Positions 47,614 to 58,198 of a stretch of DNA of 64,000 nucleotides are shown one piece after another. The translations under genes were made by a program, and so were the position numbers. The DNA lies in the NCBI GenBank assembly GCA_030077755.1, contig JAQJZZ010000008.1, positions 2,046,001 to 2,110,000 on the forward strand, in the 5' to 3' direction. The notes beneath the pieces are model-generated. The model saw nothing but the letters and a program-made list of their open reading frames with translations. It did no database searches and was not told the DNA's origin. Origin of the DNA: Filosporella fistucella. Taxonomy: Eukaryota; Ascomycota; Leotiomycetes; Helotiales. Numbering within the stretch: the stretch's first letter is position 1; every line of letters starts with the position of its first letter.

Positions 47614-48979
47614 ATGGCCCCGCAGAAAATCAGTCAGCCTCGCATCACGTCCGCGTCCAAGTCTATACTGGACATCTCGGAGAAGGACAAGGAAGAAATG
47701 TGAGCAAACTTCCCTTTCAATCCTTCCAGAATGTCTCGACTACAATCGCGCTCGCAGGCGCAAGAGATCAGTCTCCAAAGCCTGAATCAAGTCCTTCCTC
47801 GCCTTGAAGCAACAAGTAAACAGCACGTTCTCCAGAACAGTAGCAACAATCCTTTGCACAATACTGACGAACCCGACAGCACTGCCTCGATTGCACACAT
47901 GAAAAATAGTGTCCAAGGACTCAATTATGACGATGAAGAACCGAGCACCGAACGTGACCAGCTGCGATACAATCATGCCTTCTTCCACGAAAAGAACCAC
48001 CCTGAACTCGCTGCTGAAGAAGAGGTCTGCCATTTCTGTCAAATCCGCAAGTTCAGCGACTACGATCTCTACCCTATCTCCATCAACCGACAAAATACTA
48101 CGGAGGAGGTGTCATTAGATTTCACGTTCATTGAACACTCCGTTTTGTTGGAGGGTATACAAAAGAACCCAGATGAATTCAATTTTGGATGTTCGTGTGC
48201 AAGTGAGCTGGATTGCATGAAGACTGGATGTCAGTGCCTTGGAGATGTCGAAATACCTCCTGGTGCGAATGAAAATACGAAGATTTCAGCGTATCATGCT
48301 GTGGGACCTAGGAAGGGATTGCTTCGAGCTACGATGTTGAATTCGAGACAGCCAATCTACGAGTGCCATGACAAGTGTGCTTGTACTATCGAGTGTCCGA
48401 ATCGGGTCGTTGGTAGAGGCAGAAAAGTTGAGCTGGAGGTATTTTGGACTGGAAAGAGGGGATGGGGTGAGTTTCATATCCGTTCCTTTTTTAAGACATG
48501 GTCTTATACCAACATTAGGTCTTAGAGCCCGGAACCACATTAAGAAAGGCCAATTTGTTGGCGAGTACGTAGGTGAGATTCTCACACCCGAAGAAGCCAA
48601 TCTCCGTCGGAGCCGAGCCGAAGACCAAGGAATCAAGGACGTCTACATGTTTGCTCTTGATAAATTCACCGATCCCGATTCTCCAGACGAGCAATTACGT
48701 GGCGAACCGTACGAGATCGATGGTGAATACTACTCTGGCCCAACCCGCTTCATCAACCATTCCTGTGATCCTAACCTCCGCATTTTTGCAGTGGTGACTG
48801 ACCACAGCAATAAGCGGTTCCATCAATTGTGCTTCTTTGCACTCCAAGATATTGAGCGCCATACCGAACTCACTTTCGATTACGTTGATGGAGTGAATGG
48901 TACAGATGATATCAAGGACATGACTGGAAAACAGATGTGCTTGTGCGGAAGTCCTAATTGTAGAGGATATCTTTGGTGA
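47614..48979 (+). CDS. DIM5: Histone H3K9 methyltransferase of DIM-5 / Clr4 type
   Basis: The body is 47731-48466 joined to 48519-48979 (398 residues from the ATG at 47731). An ATG at 47614 opens 28 codons (MAPQKISQPRIT...) ending at a strong GTGAGC donor; splicing to the AG at 47771 would give 413 residues. Which start is used is undecided. Pre-SET Cys cluster: EVCHFCQIRKF, GCSCASELDCMKTGCQCL, YECHDKCACTIECPNRVVGRG. SET: KRGWG/LRARNHIKKGQFVGEYVGEI, RFINHSCDPN, LTFDYVDG. Post-SET: CLCGSPNCRGYLW with its three Cys. No chromodomain, as in Neurospora DIM-5. The enzyme trimethylates H3K9 and so directs heterochromatin and, in many ascomycetes, DNA methylation. It sits between the polyketide locus and the P450 by chance or not; nothing in the sequence links them. 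Confidence 0.94.
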
Positions 48980-49689
48980 TTGGTGCTTTTTGGGGATGAT
49001 ATGGCGTTTTAAAAAGGTTTTCTGCATTTGGGGAGTTTGGGTATACCCTTGAATTAGCAACAAAATGGAACGATTTATGACATTATGTTCTTCATGCATG
49101 ATTCACTTTTCCCGCCACAGAGTAGTCCTCTTCTATTTAGCCAGTGTTGCAAAGTAAACTTGTTTAATGCAGTATTGATTTAATGTTAATTTTTTCACCG
49201 TTTCCAATGAAATTATGCTTGTTTCCTAGTTTCGAAACTTTAATTCGATCGGAATCTACGCTCACACTTTGAGATTGATTTTCTCCACTTTCTCGTGTCG
49301 GAAATTTGATCGCGGCAGAATCTATGAATCTAGAGAGATTTGGCTATTCCTTAGATTGTCCACACGCCTGCCGAGCAGACGCCGTCGATATACCTTTGGG
49401 GCACAGTCTAGAACATGGCATTGTTCTTGAATTATCAGCACAACCTCAGAAGAATTTAGTTGCCTGTCAGGCCCAACCACAACTACTGGTCATCGTCTTG
49501 ATACAGCTGGAAAGAGCAATGGAAACAGACATCAAGTCCAGAAGACCGTTGGCACATTCTCTGACGCCAAGTTGCACCACTCAGACCAGGAAATTACAAT
49601 CTATTGCTCATTCCAAGTACACTTTCTCGCAGATACACCCTATCATTCTACCTAACAAACAGCCGTTCTCCCACATTTCAATCTACCAT
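48980..49689. other. Convergent 3' intergenic region
   Basis: 710 bases between the SET gene and the P450 stop. The long plus-strand frame 49306-50058 mostly overlaps the P450 on the other strand and is rejected. Nothing else seen. Confidence 0.5.
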
Positions 49690-51384
49690 CTACCTCTTCG
49701 CCTTCTTCAATCTAACCATCAGAGGTTTCTTATCATACAAAAAATAAATCCTCTGCGTCTCCGCCCACTTCTTACTCTCCTCACAAAGCTCCAAATCATA
49801 ATTCCATATTACCCTCGTAAGGATAACTCTCATTTCCACGTACGCCAAACATCTCCCAATACAATTCCTTGGTCCTACAGAGAACGGCTGTACCACTTTC
49901 CGATTATCCGGTTTGAACTCAGATTCCCCGAGCCAGCGCTCTGGGATAAAGGAAAATGGTTTGGTAAAGTTTGTTGCAGAGTGGCAGGCACTCCAGTTGT
50001 TGAGAGCGACGCATGTACCACCCGGTACGAAATGACCCGCTATGGAACAGCCTTCTGAAGGCGTGATGCGGACGAGGTTCCCAGGGACGGGAGGATACAT
50101 ACGTAGTGCTTCATTGAGTACAGCGAGTGTGTATTCGAGATTATTCACCGTTCCCATTCGGATCTCGGCGTCGGATTTGAAGGCAGTTCTGATTTCGTGT
50201 TTGAGTTTGGACATTACGGATGGGTTGCAAAGGAGAAAATAGATCGTTCCAGTTATGAGACTAGCTGTTGTTTCTGTGCCTGCGGCTATGAAAACGCCCG
50301 CGCTTTCAGCTAGTTCGTCGAAATTCATTCCGCCTTCTTGGTTGAGATTCTTCTGCGCATGGACGAGACTATGCTATCAGTGCTGCATGATCCATTCTAA
50401 ATATTGGAATACCTACAAGCCTGGATGTAGTTCTGGATCTTCTAGTCGCTTGGTCAACATCGATCTAGCAAGTTCTCGGTACGCGCTCTCTTCTCGTCGT
50501 GCTTGTGGACTAAGTGCAAATAGTAATTTATCCAACGGCCAAAACTTCTGCAATATAGCCAGGACTGCCATTCCTACAATCGCATTGTTCATGAGTTTGA
50601 GCCATGACTTGTGGCAGTTAGCTTGGTTCTCGACCGACGAGTGGTCTTACTTGTGGTGCCCCTGACTCCAAACATCCAAGTGATTGTCCAAATGTCAGAT
50701 CCCCAATAATGTCAAAAGTGATATAATTAATCCATTTACTGATATCCATCGGCTTTTCGGTATTCTCTTCCAGCCTCTGAATCAATAAATCAAAGTGTTT
50801 GTTCAAACTAGTTTCCTGTTCCCTCAAAGCTTTCTCCGAAAATCCAGGCGCGAAATTTCGTCTGCGCCAATAATTAACCTATTGCTTTCTTCATAGACGA
50901 GTTAGAAACAACCCACCTCAATCTCGCATGTACCTCATCATCCTGCTCAACCAATATCCCCATCGGTCCATCGGGAGCAATAACAAACTGTGTAGGATCT
51001 TTCCTTAACTGCGTATTCCTTGGTGGCGGTTTACCATAAATATCCTGCCATGCCTCTTCCTCTATGAAATTCAGCTCATCTGGCGCGATACGTACAACCA
51101 ACCCATATTTTTCATGGATCTCATGGAGTTTGCGGGGGAGCTTCCCAGTCATGTAGTGGTATGCGTGTGGGATGCGTGTTATTGCCCAGAGACGGGGACC
51201 GGGGTACTTGCGGAGGGGATGGAAGTAGAGCCTGTATATAGCGGTGCTGAGAATGTAGGGTAGTATCTTGGATCGAGATTAGATTGTCTGTACTGGCTTG
51301 AGCGGTTTTGAGAGGCAAACTTACAATAATTAGAACCACTGCAGAACAATTTCCAATAACATAAGAGTTCATCTTGAAAGTCAT
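49690..51384 (-). CDS. Cytochrome P450 monooxygenase
   Basis: Five exons: 51384-51325, 51266-50917, 50861-50651, 50607-50417 and 50368-49690; 496 residues. An N-terminal membrane anchor (NCSAVVLIIILPYILSTAIY) is split by the first intron and leads into YFHPLRKYPGPRLWAI. Later joins give HARLR/RNFAPGFSEKAL, ESGAPQ/SWLKLM and HPG/FLVHAQKNLNQEGG. The I-helix is GVFIAAGTETTAS, the ExxR motif is in LNEALRMYPP, the PERF-type region is FIPERWLG, and the heme loop is PFSVGPRNCIGR with Cys440. It is an ER-bound enzyme that needs a P450 reductase. Such single P450s often oxidise polyketides or terpenoids, but a SET gene and gene-poor DNA lie between it and the PKS, so cluster membership is uncertain. 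Confidence 0.95.
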
Positions 51385-52136
51385 CTTGCAATTCGAAGTA
51401 TATACTTCCCACCTCAACTTTTCACAATACTGTCAAAGATATCCCTTCTCCTAAATCATCGCTAGCTTACAACTCCCACTCTCCTTCCCCAAGTCCCAGC
51501 CTTGGTTCTTGAGACTATCATAGGTCGCACAAACCAACCAGTGCTGTACAACTCAATCAATTCCACAGTAAGGTATCACCACCACGCACCGTGGCATCGG
51601 AAAGACCGAAGCTTCGATGGAAGGAATCCACATGAGCACTGCTCGGTGTATGACCAAGTGGCGGTAACCTTGATCCTTGCCTCTGTTGCACATTTTGAGC
51701 CATCGGGACGGATGCCGGCATGTATTGTTTGTATGAGAGAATGTGAGATGTGAGGGATATCTCCGGTCTATGATAGCTATCGAGCGGAGTTGAAATCTAC
51801 TGGGAGGAGGGAGAAGATTAGGTTGGATCAGATAATTTGCCTATGTCGGATGAGACGTATGATGTAAGTACGACTAGAATTGGCTTGATGATATTGTTCA
51901 ACTGGAAGGTACGGACATCAGTTGTACTCGGATCTCAGAAATCTAACTAGATTGAGTGGGAGAACATGCTTCTACGTTAGCTGTGTCACTTGTAGAAGCC
52001 TCATGATGTTCTAATACACAATCAGAAACCCCTTCCTTCTTCTCATCAACACATGCATTGTCACGTAGCCCGAAAAAATGAAGCCTATACTTCCGATAAT
52101 GATATCAGTATCAGTATCAACACTTTAACATTCATC
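51385..52136. other. Intergenic, upstream of the P450
   Basis: About 750 bases. The plus frame at 51502-51753 has no family support. No feature seen. Confidence 0.45.
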
Positions 52137-52337
52137 TTACACCCTACACCCCGACTCCTTACTCAACCACAACCCCGAGAGAAAACCGACACACATTCCC
52201 ATCCCCGTAACACCAAGCAAAACCACGCTCGTAAGCCGTTTCGACACCTCTCTATCCATCCAATGCTGCCGAAATGAGAATTTCCCCAAATGTATATAAC
52301 ACATCTCAAATACTTCGAGCGAGGTACCTTCACCCAT
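52137..52337 (-). CDS. Possible small single-span membrane protein
   Basis: 66 codons from the ATG at 52337 (MGEGTSLEVFEMCYIHLGKF). One hydrophobic segment (SVVLLGVTGMGMCVGFLSGL) precedes a short polar tail (WLSKESGCRV). The size and shape would suit a small mitochondrial or ER protein. No family is recognised, and it could be a 3' UTR frame of the next upstream gene, whose stop is only 56 bases away. Confidence 0.35.
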   Translation of the reverse strand: MGEGTSLEVFEMCYIHLGKFSFRQHWMDREVSKRLTSVVLLGVTGMGMCVGFLSGLWLSKESGCRV

Positions 52338-52393
52338 GAATTTCTTCTCTTTGCCGCCGGCAGTCAAGGCTTTCTGCCGCTTCTTTTCTACAC

Positions 52394-52822
52394 TTATTGG
52401 CTAGGAAAATGTGGAGTCAGCTGATGTGTTCTTATATAACCCGACTAAAAAAGGAAAGGAGAAAGGGATACTCACAGCAATGTCAGACTGACATCTCCCT
52501 GTATCCTAGCCTTCAATTCAAGCTCTACATCCAGATTTAGACCCAGCTGTAATCTGACTGGTTTCGTGTCCGCTAATCTGGGTAGAACAGGTGCAGCTGT
52601 AGCAGCTAGACCTTGTGGCGCTGAGAGAGCACTCTTATTCTTATTCCTGTTACGACGGCGACGACGTCCTGATGATGTGGAGCCGGCATTGGAAGAGAGG
52701 TCTGAATCGTCTAGTTGGCGGCGGAGATCTTTGAGGATAGAGTCTTTGGATGGTCCATTGCTGGCTCCTGGGAATGCAGCAGTTGGGGGAGGAGGGGTCT
52801 TGGTTGTGGTGTTATTAGACAT
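52394..52822 (-). CDS. Small conserved fungal protein, basic and Pro-rich N-terminus
   Basis: The first exon is 52822-52476; a consensus GTGAGT donor then joins to CCAATAA at 52400-52394, ending the protein in LTLLQ (117 residues). Without splicing the frame stops at 52472 after 116 residues, so the product differs by one residue at most. It has a Pro/Ser-rich start, KDSILKDLRRQLDDSDL, an Arg-rich patch (GRRRRRNRNKNK) that may be a nuclear signal, and a conserved C-terminal strand-rich segment (KPVRLQLGLNLDVELELKAR). I recall similar C-terminal segments in many ascomycetes, but no function is known to me. The intron in the last codon is a typical feature that may mark nonsense-mediated control, but this is speculation. 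Confidence 0.75.
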
Positions 52823-53745
52823 GTTGATTAGATAGGTGAGTGTGTTGAAGAGGGTGAGGTTTCAATTTTCGGACGTATAGTGTCGAGATGGAGGGGGAAT
52901 ATGGCGGGAAGCCTTCGATGAAGTTTTCGGGTACTCCTTGCTAAGATAGGGTGAAAGATCGTTGTCGTTGAATCTGAGCGAGTGGTTTCCCTTTTTACAG
53001 CCAACGAAACAGCGGGAAATCGAGCAATTTCCACGTACAGATAGCAGCTTATCGGCAGGTATACAAGCAAGGAGAAGATAGAGTTCCAACTGAGAGGTTT
53101 AAATAGCGAAACCGAAAAAAAGGAGCCGGACGTTCTATCATATATACCATTATGCAACTCTCGATACAACATTATGCGGCACGTGACAGGGGATGAAACA
53201 TATCAAGAAAGTCGGAATGGAATCGTACGAGGAAAACGCGTGATTATCACAGCTTTTGAAACGCCGTGTTATTTCCCCACAGCCGATGTAACAACATTCA
53301 AAACAGGAATGGCCTTATGCATTTCTCACCGGGGCCAATTCACGATGCTTGATTCCTGAGCACGAGCACTTGCGGGTATTACCCTTCCCCGTAATGGACC
53401 ATACTGTAACAGGATAGCAACGAGATGCCCTGTAATCGTCTGATTTTTTAAACTTCTTCCTTGTCGATGATCAGAACAGAGAACACATCACGGGCGCTAT
53501 GAAGGCCATGGCACTTGCCTAAACACTTCTCGAACGTCCCTGGCAGCTCTATCAGGTCACTATTGATCCGCTGATGCGGATTCTGCGGGAGATCCCGACT
53601 TATTGATAACCCTTGATGAGTATGCTTGGATGCTGATTCTATTCTTTCATTAAGATCGATAACGCAAAATGGCATTCTTAAGCCGTAAGGTGCCTCCTCC
53701 GCAACGCCAAAAATCAAATCCTGTCAGCGATCTAACTTCTGAAGT
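52823..53745. other. Intergenic
   Basis: 923 bases between two minus-strand genes. The minus frame at 53448-53717 lies just past the bHLH stop and is probably 3' UTR. No supported feature. Confidence 0.45.
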
Positions 53746-54927
53746 TTATGTGCTGAGCAAATCTTTCACACTCATTCCTCTTCCACTACTACTACCATGA
53801 GTACCTCTTCGGTCGGAGTTGAGCATAAGAAGAGCAGCAGTTGCCTCGTGGTCCATATCCCGCTGAGGTAGTAAAGCAGGACTAGTCAAGGCTGAGCCAA
53901 TCGAAGCAGCACTGCGAGCATAATCATACACATTCGGGCCAAGCGCGGGAGAAGTAGTCGAGGAGGCGCTGAAGCTGTAGTGGCGGTGATCTGTTGAAAC
54001 GGAGGAATATGAATCCTGACGATTCCGAGAGTCTTGTGGGAGAAGTGCAGGAGATGCTGATGGCCGATTCGATGGCGCAACTGGAGTAGAATAGGTTGGT
54101 GAAGGTTGTTGTGAGCCAGCCATTTCTACGTCCTCTTGGTCATCATATTGGTATTGCCTCGGGGTTGTATAGGAACCTCGACTGGCTGGTGGAGGTAGGT
54201 TGAATTGTTCAGTGGAAGGTGTGGAATTGGTTCGATTATTCTCAGCTTTGAGTTTTGCTACGCAATCCTCTAGGTATCGGACGTAATCGATAGAAGCCTG
54301 GCAGTGTGTTAGAAGTATGCAGAAAATCAACAAATCATGAACACTTACTTGAAGAATTGCTAGTTTATGCATTTCTCCGGTGCATGCCGGAATCATGTCC
54401 TTTAATACACCGAACTCCTCATTCATCTTTGACCTCCTCCTCCGCTCAATAAGACTATGTGCTGTTTTACGTGCGATCTTCCTTCCTGCCACACTCGTCG
54501 AAGAAGGCTGTTTCTTCTTCGACGCAGCAGTATTAGCTTTTCCAGAACCCGTCTTTGATGTTTCCGCTGGAGGATCCGCTTCCTCCTCTGGTTGTCCACG
54601 AGGTTTCATCTGAATTATCTTTCGAGATCTGGTTGGTGGTGGGGGTAGAGCGAAAGCATCCTTAGAAGGAACTTGAGCAGCAGAGGATCTTCTACGGATC
54701 TTGACCACCTCACTCACAGGGATTGCTGGAGATCTTGGAGATGTGGGGTGATATGATGAGGCTGAAGAGGACTTTGCGGATGATGCGCTCGAAGGTTGCG
54801 ACTCCATACTGTTCACAGCAGGTGGAGGAAGCTCAAACGACATCTGTAGAGTAGAAAACTGCGATCCATCTTTTCCTTTGATCTCTGTTGATGAGGCCGG
54901 CGTAGGCGGATGCTCTGGCCGAGGCAT
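53746..54927 (-). CDS. bHLH transcription factor
   Basis: Two exons, 54927-54349 and 54297-53746; 376 residues. The intron (GTAAGT...CCAG) is exactly 51 bases with no stop, so retaining it would add 17 residues between helix 1/loop and helix 2. The spliced bHLH reads KTAHSLIERRRRSKMNEEFG (basic region and helix 1), VLKDMIPACTGEMHKLAILQ, then ASIDYVRYLEDCVAKLKAEN. The His-Glu-Arg pattern of the basic region predicts binding to CANNTG E-boxes of the CACGTG class. The N-terminus is Ser/Pro-rich with basic patches (KIRRRSSAAQV), and the C-terminus is Ser/Pro/Gln-rich, typical of activation regions. It resembles the DevR-like group of filamentous fungi, which act in development, but that assignment is tentative. 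Confidence 0.9.
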   Translation of the reverse strand: MPRPEHPPTPASSTEIKGKDGSQFSTLQMSFELPPPAVNSMESQPSSASSAKSSSASSYHPTSPRSPAIPVSEVVKIRRRSSAAQVPSKDAFALPPPPTRSRKIIQMKPRGQPEEEADPPAETSKTGSGKANTAASKKKQPSSTSVAGRKIARKTAHSLIERRRRSKMNEEFGVLKDMIPACTGEMHKLAILQVSVHDLLIFCILLTHCQASIDYVRYLEDCVAKLKAENNRTNSTPSTEQFNLPPPASRGSYTTPRQYQYDDQEDVEMAGSQQPSPTYSTPVAPSNRPSASPALLPQDSRNRQDSYSSVSTDHRHYSFSASSTTSPALGPNVYDYARSAASIGSALTSPALLPQRDMDHEATAALLMLNSDRRGTHGSSSGRGMSVKDLLST

Positions 54928-56046
54928 TTTATATAATGGCTAATTGCTCATACAAGGACGGTCTCGTGCGCGAGGAAGAAGTCTTCCTGTGCGACAAGGG
55001 AAGAGAGTATAAGTAAGGTAAGGTATGAGGCTATCAAGCCACAATTGACGTGAGAAAAAATGAAACAAACTGAAGATGCAGATTTTCAGTCTTTGGGAGA
55101 TATGTGGGATAATGAGGCAGGAAGAAGAGAATAGAAAAGGAAGCATCTATCTCACTTACCACATGGTGCACATGGTGGGCATCGATGAGACTTGAATCGT
55201 TAGAGTGCTGCTATCAAGATAATGAACCTCTACGAGCGACTGAACTGTCGCGTGCCTCTGCGTGTCCAAAATGATTCGTGAGGAGAGCTTGAAGGAGGAT
55301 AGCCAGTGAGAAGTCGAGAATGGAAAACGTGGGCGATTTTAGCCAGCTCGCTTGTGGTGCATTCAGATCGATTCGGTCTGGGATTGCACGGACTTGGTCA
55401 TGTGTAAATCACGTGAGCAGCCTCCTTCTTCTGTAAAAGGGGTTGAAGCAAGCTAGTACTGCTAGAGAACTACTTATCAGTATGTATTTACTTATCTTGT
55501 AGACGTATGCAATCCGTTGATATGCATCAAGAAAGGATTTATGTATTGATAGGAACAGTAATGCTATCAAGACCATCAGCTACCTATTGCAACCAATAGC
55601 AACCGATGATGCTTCTCGAGCATGAGGGATGACAACTTTGAAGAGGAATATGCATATGAAGTGTATAAAACTATATCAATATCTAATGTTGTATTGATAA
55701 TAGGAATATGGATTCAAGCTGTGTTTATCCTCTCTTCCTTCTCTTGGAGCCTATCGAAGCCACTCGCTACCCCTGACTAGCTTCTAGCGCATCAAATGGG
55801 AGCGTCCTTTAAGAGAATAACAGCCCCATGGAACTACCAATATATCGCAGGACCTAATATTTATGGCCAGTTCTCCAATCTTGAATATATGAAAGTAGGT
55901 GGTTTATTCAAAGTTCGGGCTTTGCACCAGCAACAGCTGGCCAAAGAATTGACAGATCGTCTCCGACTTCTTAGCTATCAGTTGGTGGAACTCTTATACC
56001 TACCTCCTATACTCTATTTCTAACCCCATCTACCAGGTCCAACACA
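54928..56046. promoter_or_regulatory. Intergenic upstream of the bHLH gene
   Basis: 1.1 kb that must hold the bHLH promoter and long 5' UTR as well as the 3' end of the GH5 gene. Frames at 54940-55146 and 55796-56023 are unsupported. Confidence 0.45.
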
Positions 56047-57672
56047 TCATATACCAACACAATGATAAAAAGCCGCAACCCCAGCTCTAAATCCCTGCTC
56101 CCATATCCAAACAAATTCGCCCCTTTGTCCAGACTCAAGCAACCTCTTCTTCACCCAAATCTCTAAACACCCAATCTTATCCCCACCCTCACTCATAGCC
56201 TTCTCTCCAAGCGCACCACTAGCTCTCATATTGAAGAAAGCTTGAGCATCCGAGAAGCCAATCTCCCATCCTTCACTATACAAGTGATGAGGAAACTGTT
56301 GTCCAGGCGCCGTATGATTCCAGTATCCTTCATGGCCCTGTCGAGCCTGCGCAGCCATTTCCTGACGTTTTGCGCTCGCAGCTTGGCTTCGATTTCTAAT
56401 CTCCTGAGCTGGAAACATGAGGTATTGCGGTGCCATCACATTTCCTTTCTTCGTCTGCTCCACGAATCCCCACTCTCCACCATCCATCCAGGACATTTTC
56501 CAAGTCCAGAAGAAACTCCCTCCAGCTTTCTGCTGCCATCTCCAACTTTCAGCTTGTCCGAATTGCTTCACTAGTTCATCTTTTTCTTCAGGTCGAACTC
56601 TCCACCAGGTCTGCCCATCAAGCACACAACTCCATTCTCCCACCACAACCTGCGCTTCGCCCTTATCACCCAAAGCCCCTTCTTTCCCATCCACCTCCTT
56701 CAACTCACTTCCAATCCTCCCAATTATCTGTTGAGGAGGCTGACTCCTATCCTCATCGCTAAACGTATAATACCTATGCGTATCAATCACCACCGGATTC
56801 CTCGCCCCATCCCATATCTTCCTCCCATTACACCACTGCAAACACCGTTCCAAATTCCACGCATCACTAATATAAACCGGGATTCTCTGATCCACGGCTC
56901 CAATCTCATGTATAACACTCTCATACCACTCATACATCCCCTCCGCATCATGAACCGCCTCATTACAAGCCTGAATCCCGACTACTCCCTCCATGCCCCT
57001 CGCAACCTCGGTAGCAATCCAGCCCAAAGCTCTCCTCCCCCTCTCCAAATTCCTCCTATTCCCCCATAATCCCGCCTTCCCATCACTACTCCCACTATGC
57101 GCCTCCCCATTCGCCCCTCCAGGCAACGCATGCAGATCCAGTAGCACACCAACACCCCACCTCCTAGCCTCGCTCACAAACGCCCTCACGGTCTCCCACG
57201 CATTCGCATACACACGAGTATATTTCTCAAAAGGCGTGTTCTCGCAAAACTGCGCTCCGAGCGTGAAATATCCAATAGGTAACCGAACACAATTCCCTCG
57301 AGCTTCGTTGACAAACCAATTCCATTCTTCTTCTCTGGGTACAGCGTCTCGCCAATGCTGTTCCCATTTCTGTTTTGTGGGCTCAATACCGATTTCCTTT
57401 ACGGATGCCGAGACGGCGTCTAGCTCGCTGTCTCCCTTTGCATGTTCTGGGAATGGGGAGGAGAAGAGCCATTTCTCGAGGACGAAGACGGATCCTAGAT
57501 TTACGCCGTGGTGGTAGCGATAGCGGAGGATATCATCCGGTGTAGGAGCCGTGATCTGAGAAGGGTGAGGTTGAGCGTTTTGACCTTGTTGTCTTAGTGT
57601 GGATTCTGAGGGATCGAGGGAATCTTGGAGCTCTTGGAAAGTGGATTTAGCTTTGTCGAAGAACTTCTTCAT
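56047..57672 (-). CDS. GH5 family glycoside hydrolase without signal peptide
   Basis: Single exon of 541 residues from the ATG at 57672 (MKKFFDKAKSTFQELQDSLD); the frame runs on upstream to 57849, but that part is not typical of the family. Key GH5 features: HGVNLGSVFVLEKWLFSS, NCVRLPIGYFTLG, VLLDLHALPGGANGE, the acid/base Glu in VGIQACNEAVH, DTHRYYTF, and the nucleophile Glu in VVVGEWSCVL. The C-terminal ~120 residues (ARQGHEGYWNHTAP..., FSDAQAFFNMRASGALG) are characteristic of the cytosolic yeast YBR056W-like group rather than secreted exo-1,3-glucanases. No signal peptide or anchor is present, so it probably acts inside the cell, possibly on glucosylated lipids or storage glucans. Substrate unknown. 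Confidence 0.92.
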   Translation of the reverse strand: MKKFFDKAKSTFQELQDSLDPSESTLRQQGQNAQPHPSQITAPTPDDILRYRYHHGVNLGSVFVLEKWLFSSPFPEHAKGDSELDAVSASVKEIGIEPTKQKWEQHWRDAVPREEEWNWFVNEARGNCVRLPIGYFTLGAQFCENTPFEKYTRVYANAWETVRAFVSEARRWGVGVLLDLHALPGGANGEAHSGSSDGKAGLWGNRRNLERGRRALGWIATEVARGMEGVVGIQACNEAVHDAEGMYEWYESVIHEIGAVDQRIPVYISDAWNLERCLQWCNGRKIWDGARNPVVIDTHRYYTFSDEDRSQPPQQIIGRIGSELKEVDGKEGALGDKGEAQVVVGEWSCVLDGQTWWRVRPEEKDELVKQFGQAESWRWQQKAGGSFFWTWKMSWMDGGEWGFVEQTKKGNVMAPQYLMFPAQEIRNRSQAASAKRQEMAAQARQGHEGYWNHTAPGQQFPHHLYSEGWEIGFSDAQAFFNMRASGALGEKAMSEGGDKIGCLEIWVKKRLLESGQRGEFVWIWEQGFRAGVAAFYHCVGI

Positions 57673-58198
57673 TTTGGACCGGCTCTGTGGGGAGAGGGTA
57701 GACAGTGATTTTTTAGTGGGAAGGAGGCTGATTAGATAGAGTGAGCAGAAAGGAAGGTTTGTGAATCTGTGAATAGTGGGGCATGCAGAGCAAGAATTTG
57801 CAGGCTGGGCAACGTCATTGAGGTGGGTAGCCTTGCTGTAGCCTTGCATATGAGGGAAGTGGAGATAGGATGTTATTGGTTGCGTGTTGTATCTCCTTGT
57901 AAATACACAATTATTTCCTCATCGCCTGAAAAGTATTAGCAGTCAATGGACTCCTTTAGAAGAATGAAAAAAAAAATTATATGGTGGATCTAGAAGAAGA
58001 GAAAGTTTGAAGATGGTGGTAATAGTAAGGCGTCTCTACTCAAGAACTCTCGATACTGTGATAACAAACTTTATTTGTATCCCCTTTTGATTAAAGCGGT
58101 ATCACGACTCTGTAATATTTCAATTTGATTCCCAATGCATTTTACACCCCGTCCCATGCTGATTTATCATCCCTCATAATAACTTCGTATCCTCACCC
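57673..58198. other. Intergenic
   Basis: 526 bases between the GH5 start and the PUT2 stop. A short A-run lies at 57967-57976. No feature. Confidence 0.5.

Noticed and set aside
49306..50058. 250-codon plus-strand frame
   Set aside because: Its second half is antisense to the P450 exon that carries the heme loop, and its product has no recognisable features.
29985..51384. Single cluster including the SET gene and P450
   Set aside because: The SET protein is a general chromatin enzyme, and gene-poor DNA separates the P450 from the PKS; sequence alone does not support one cluster.
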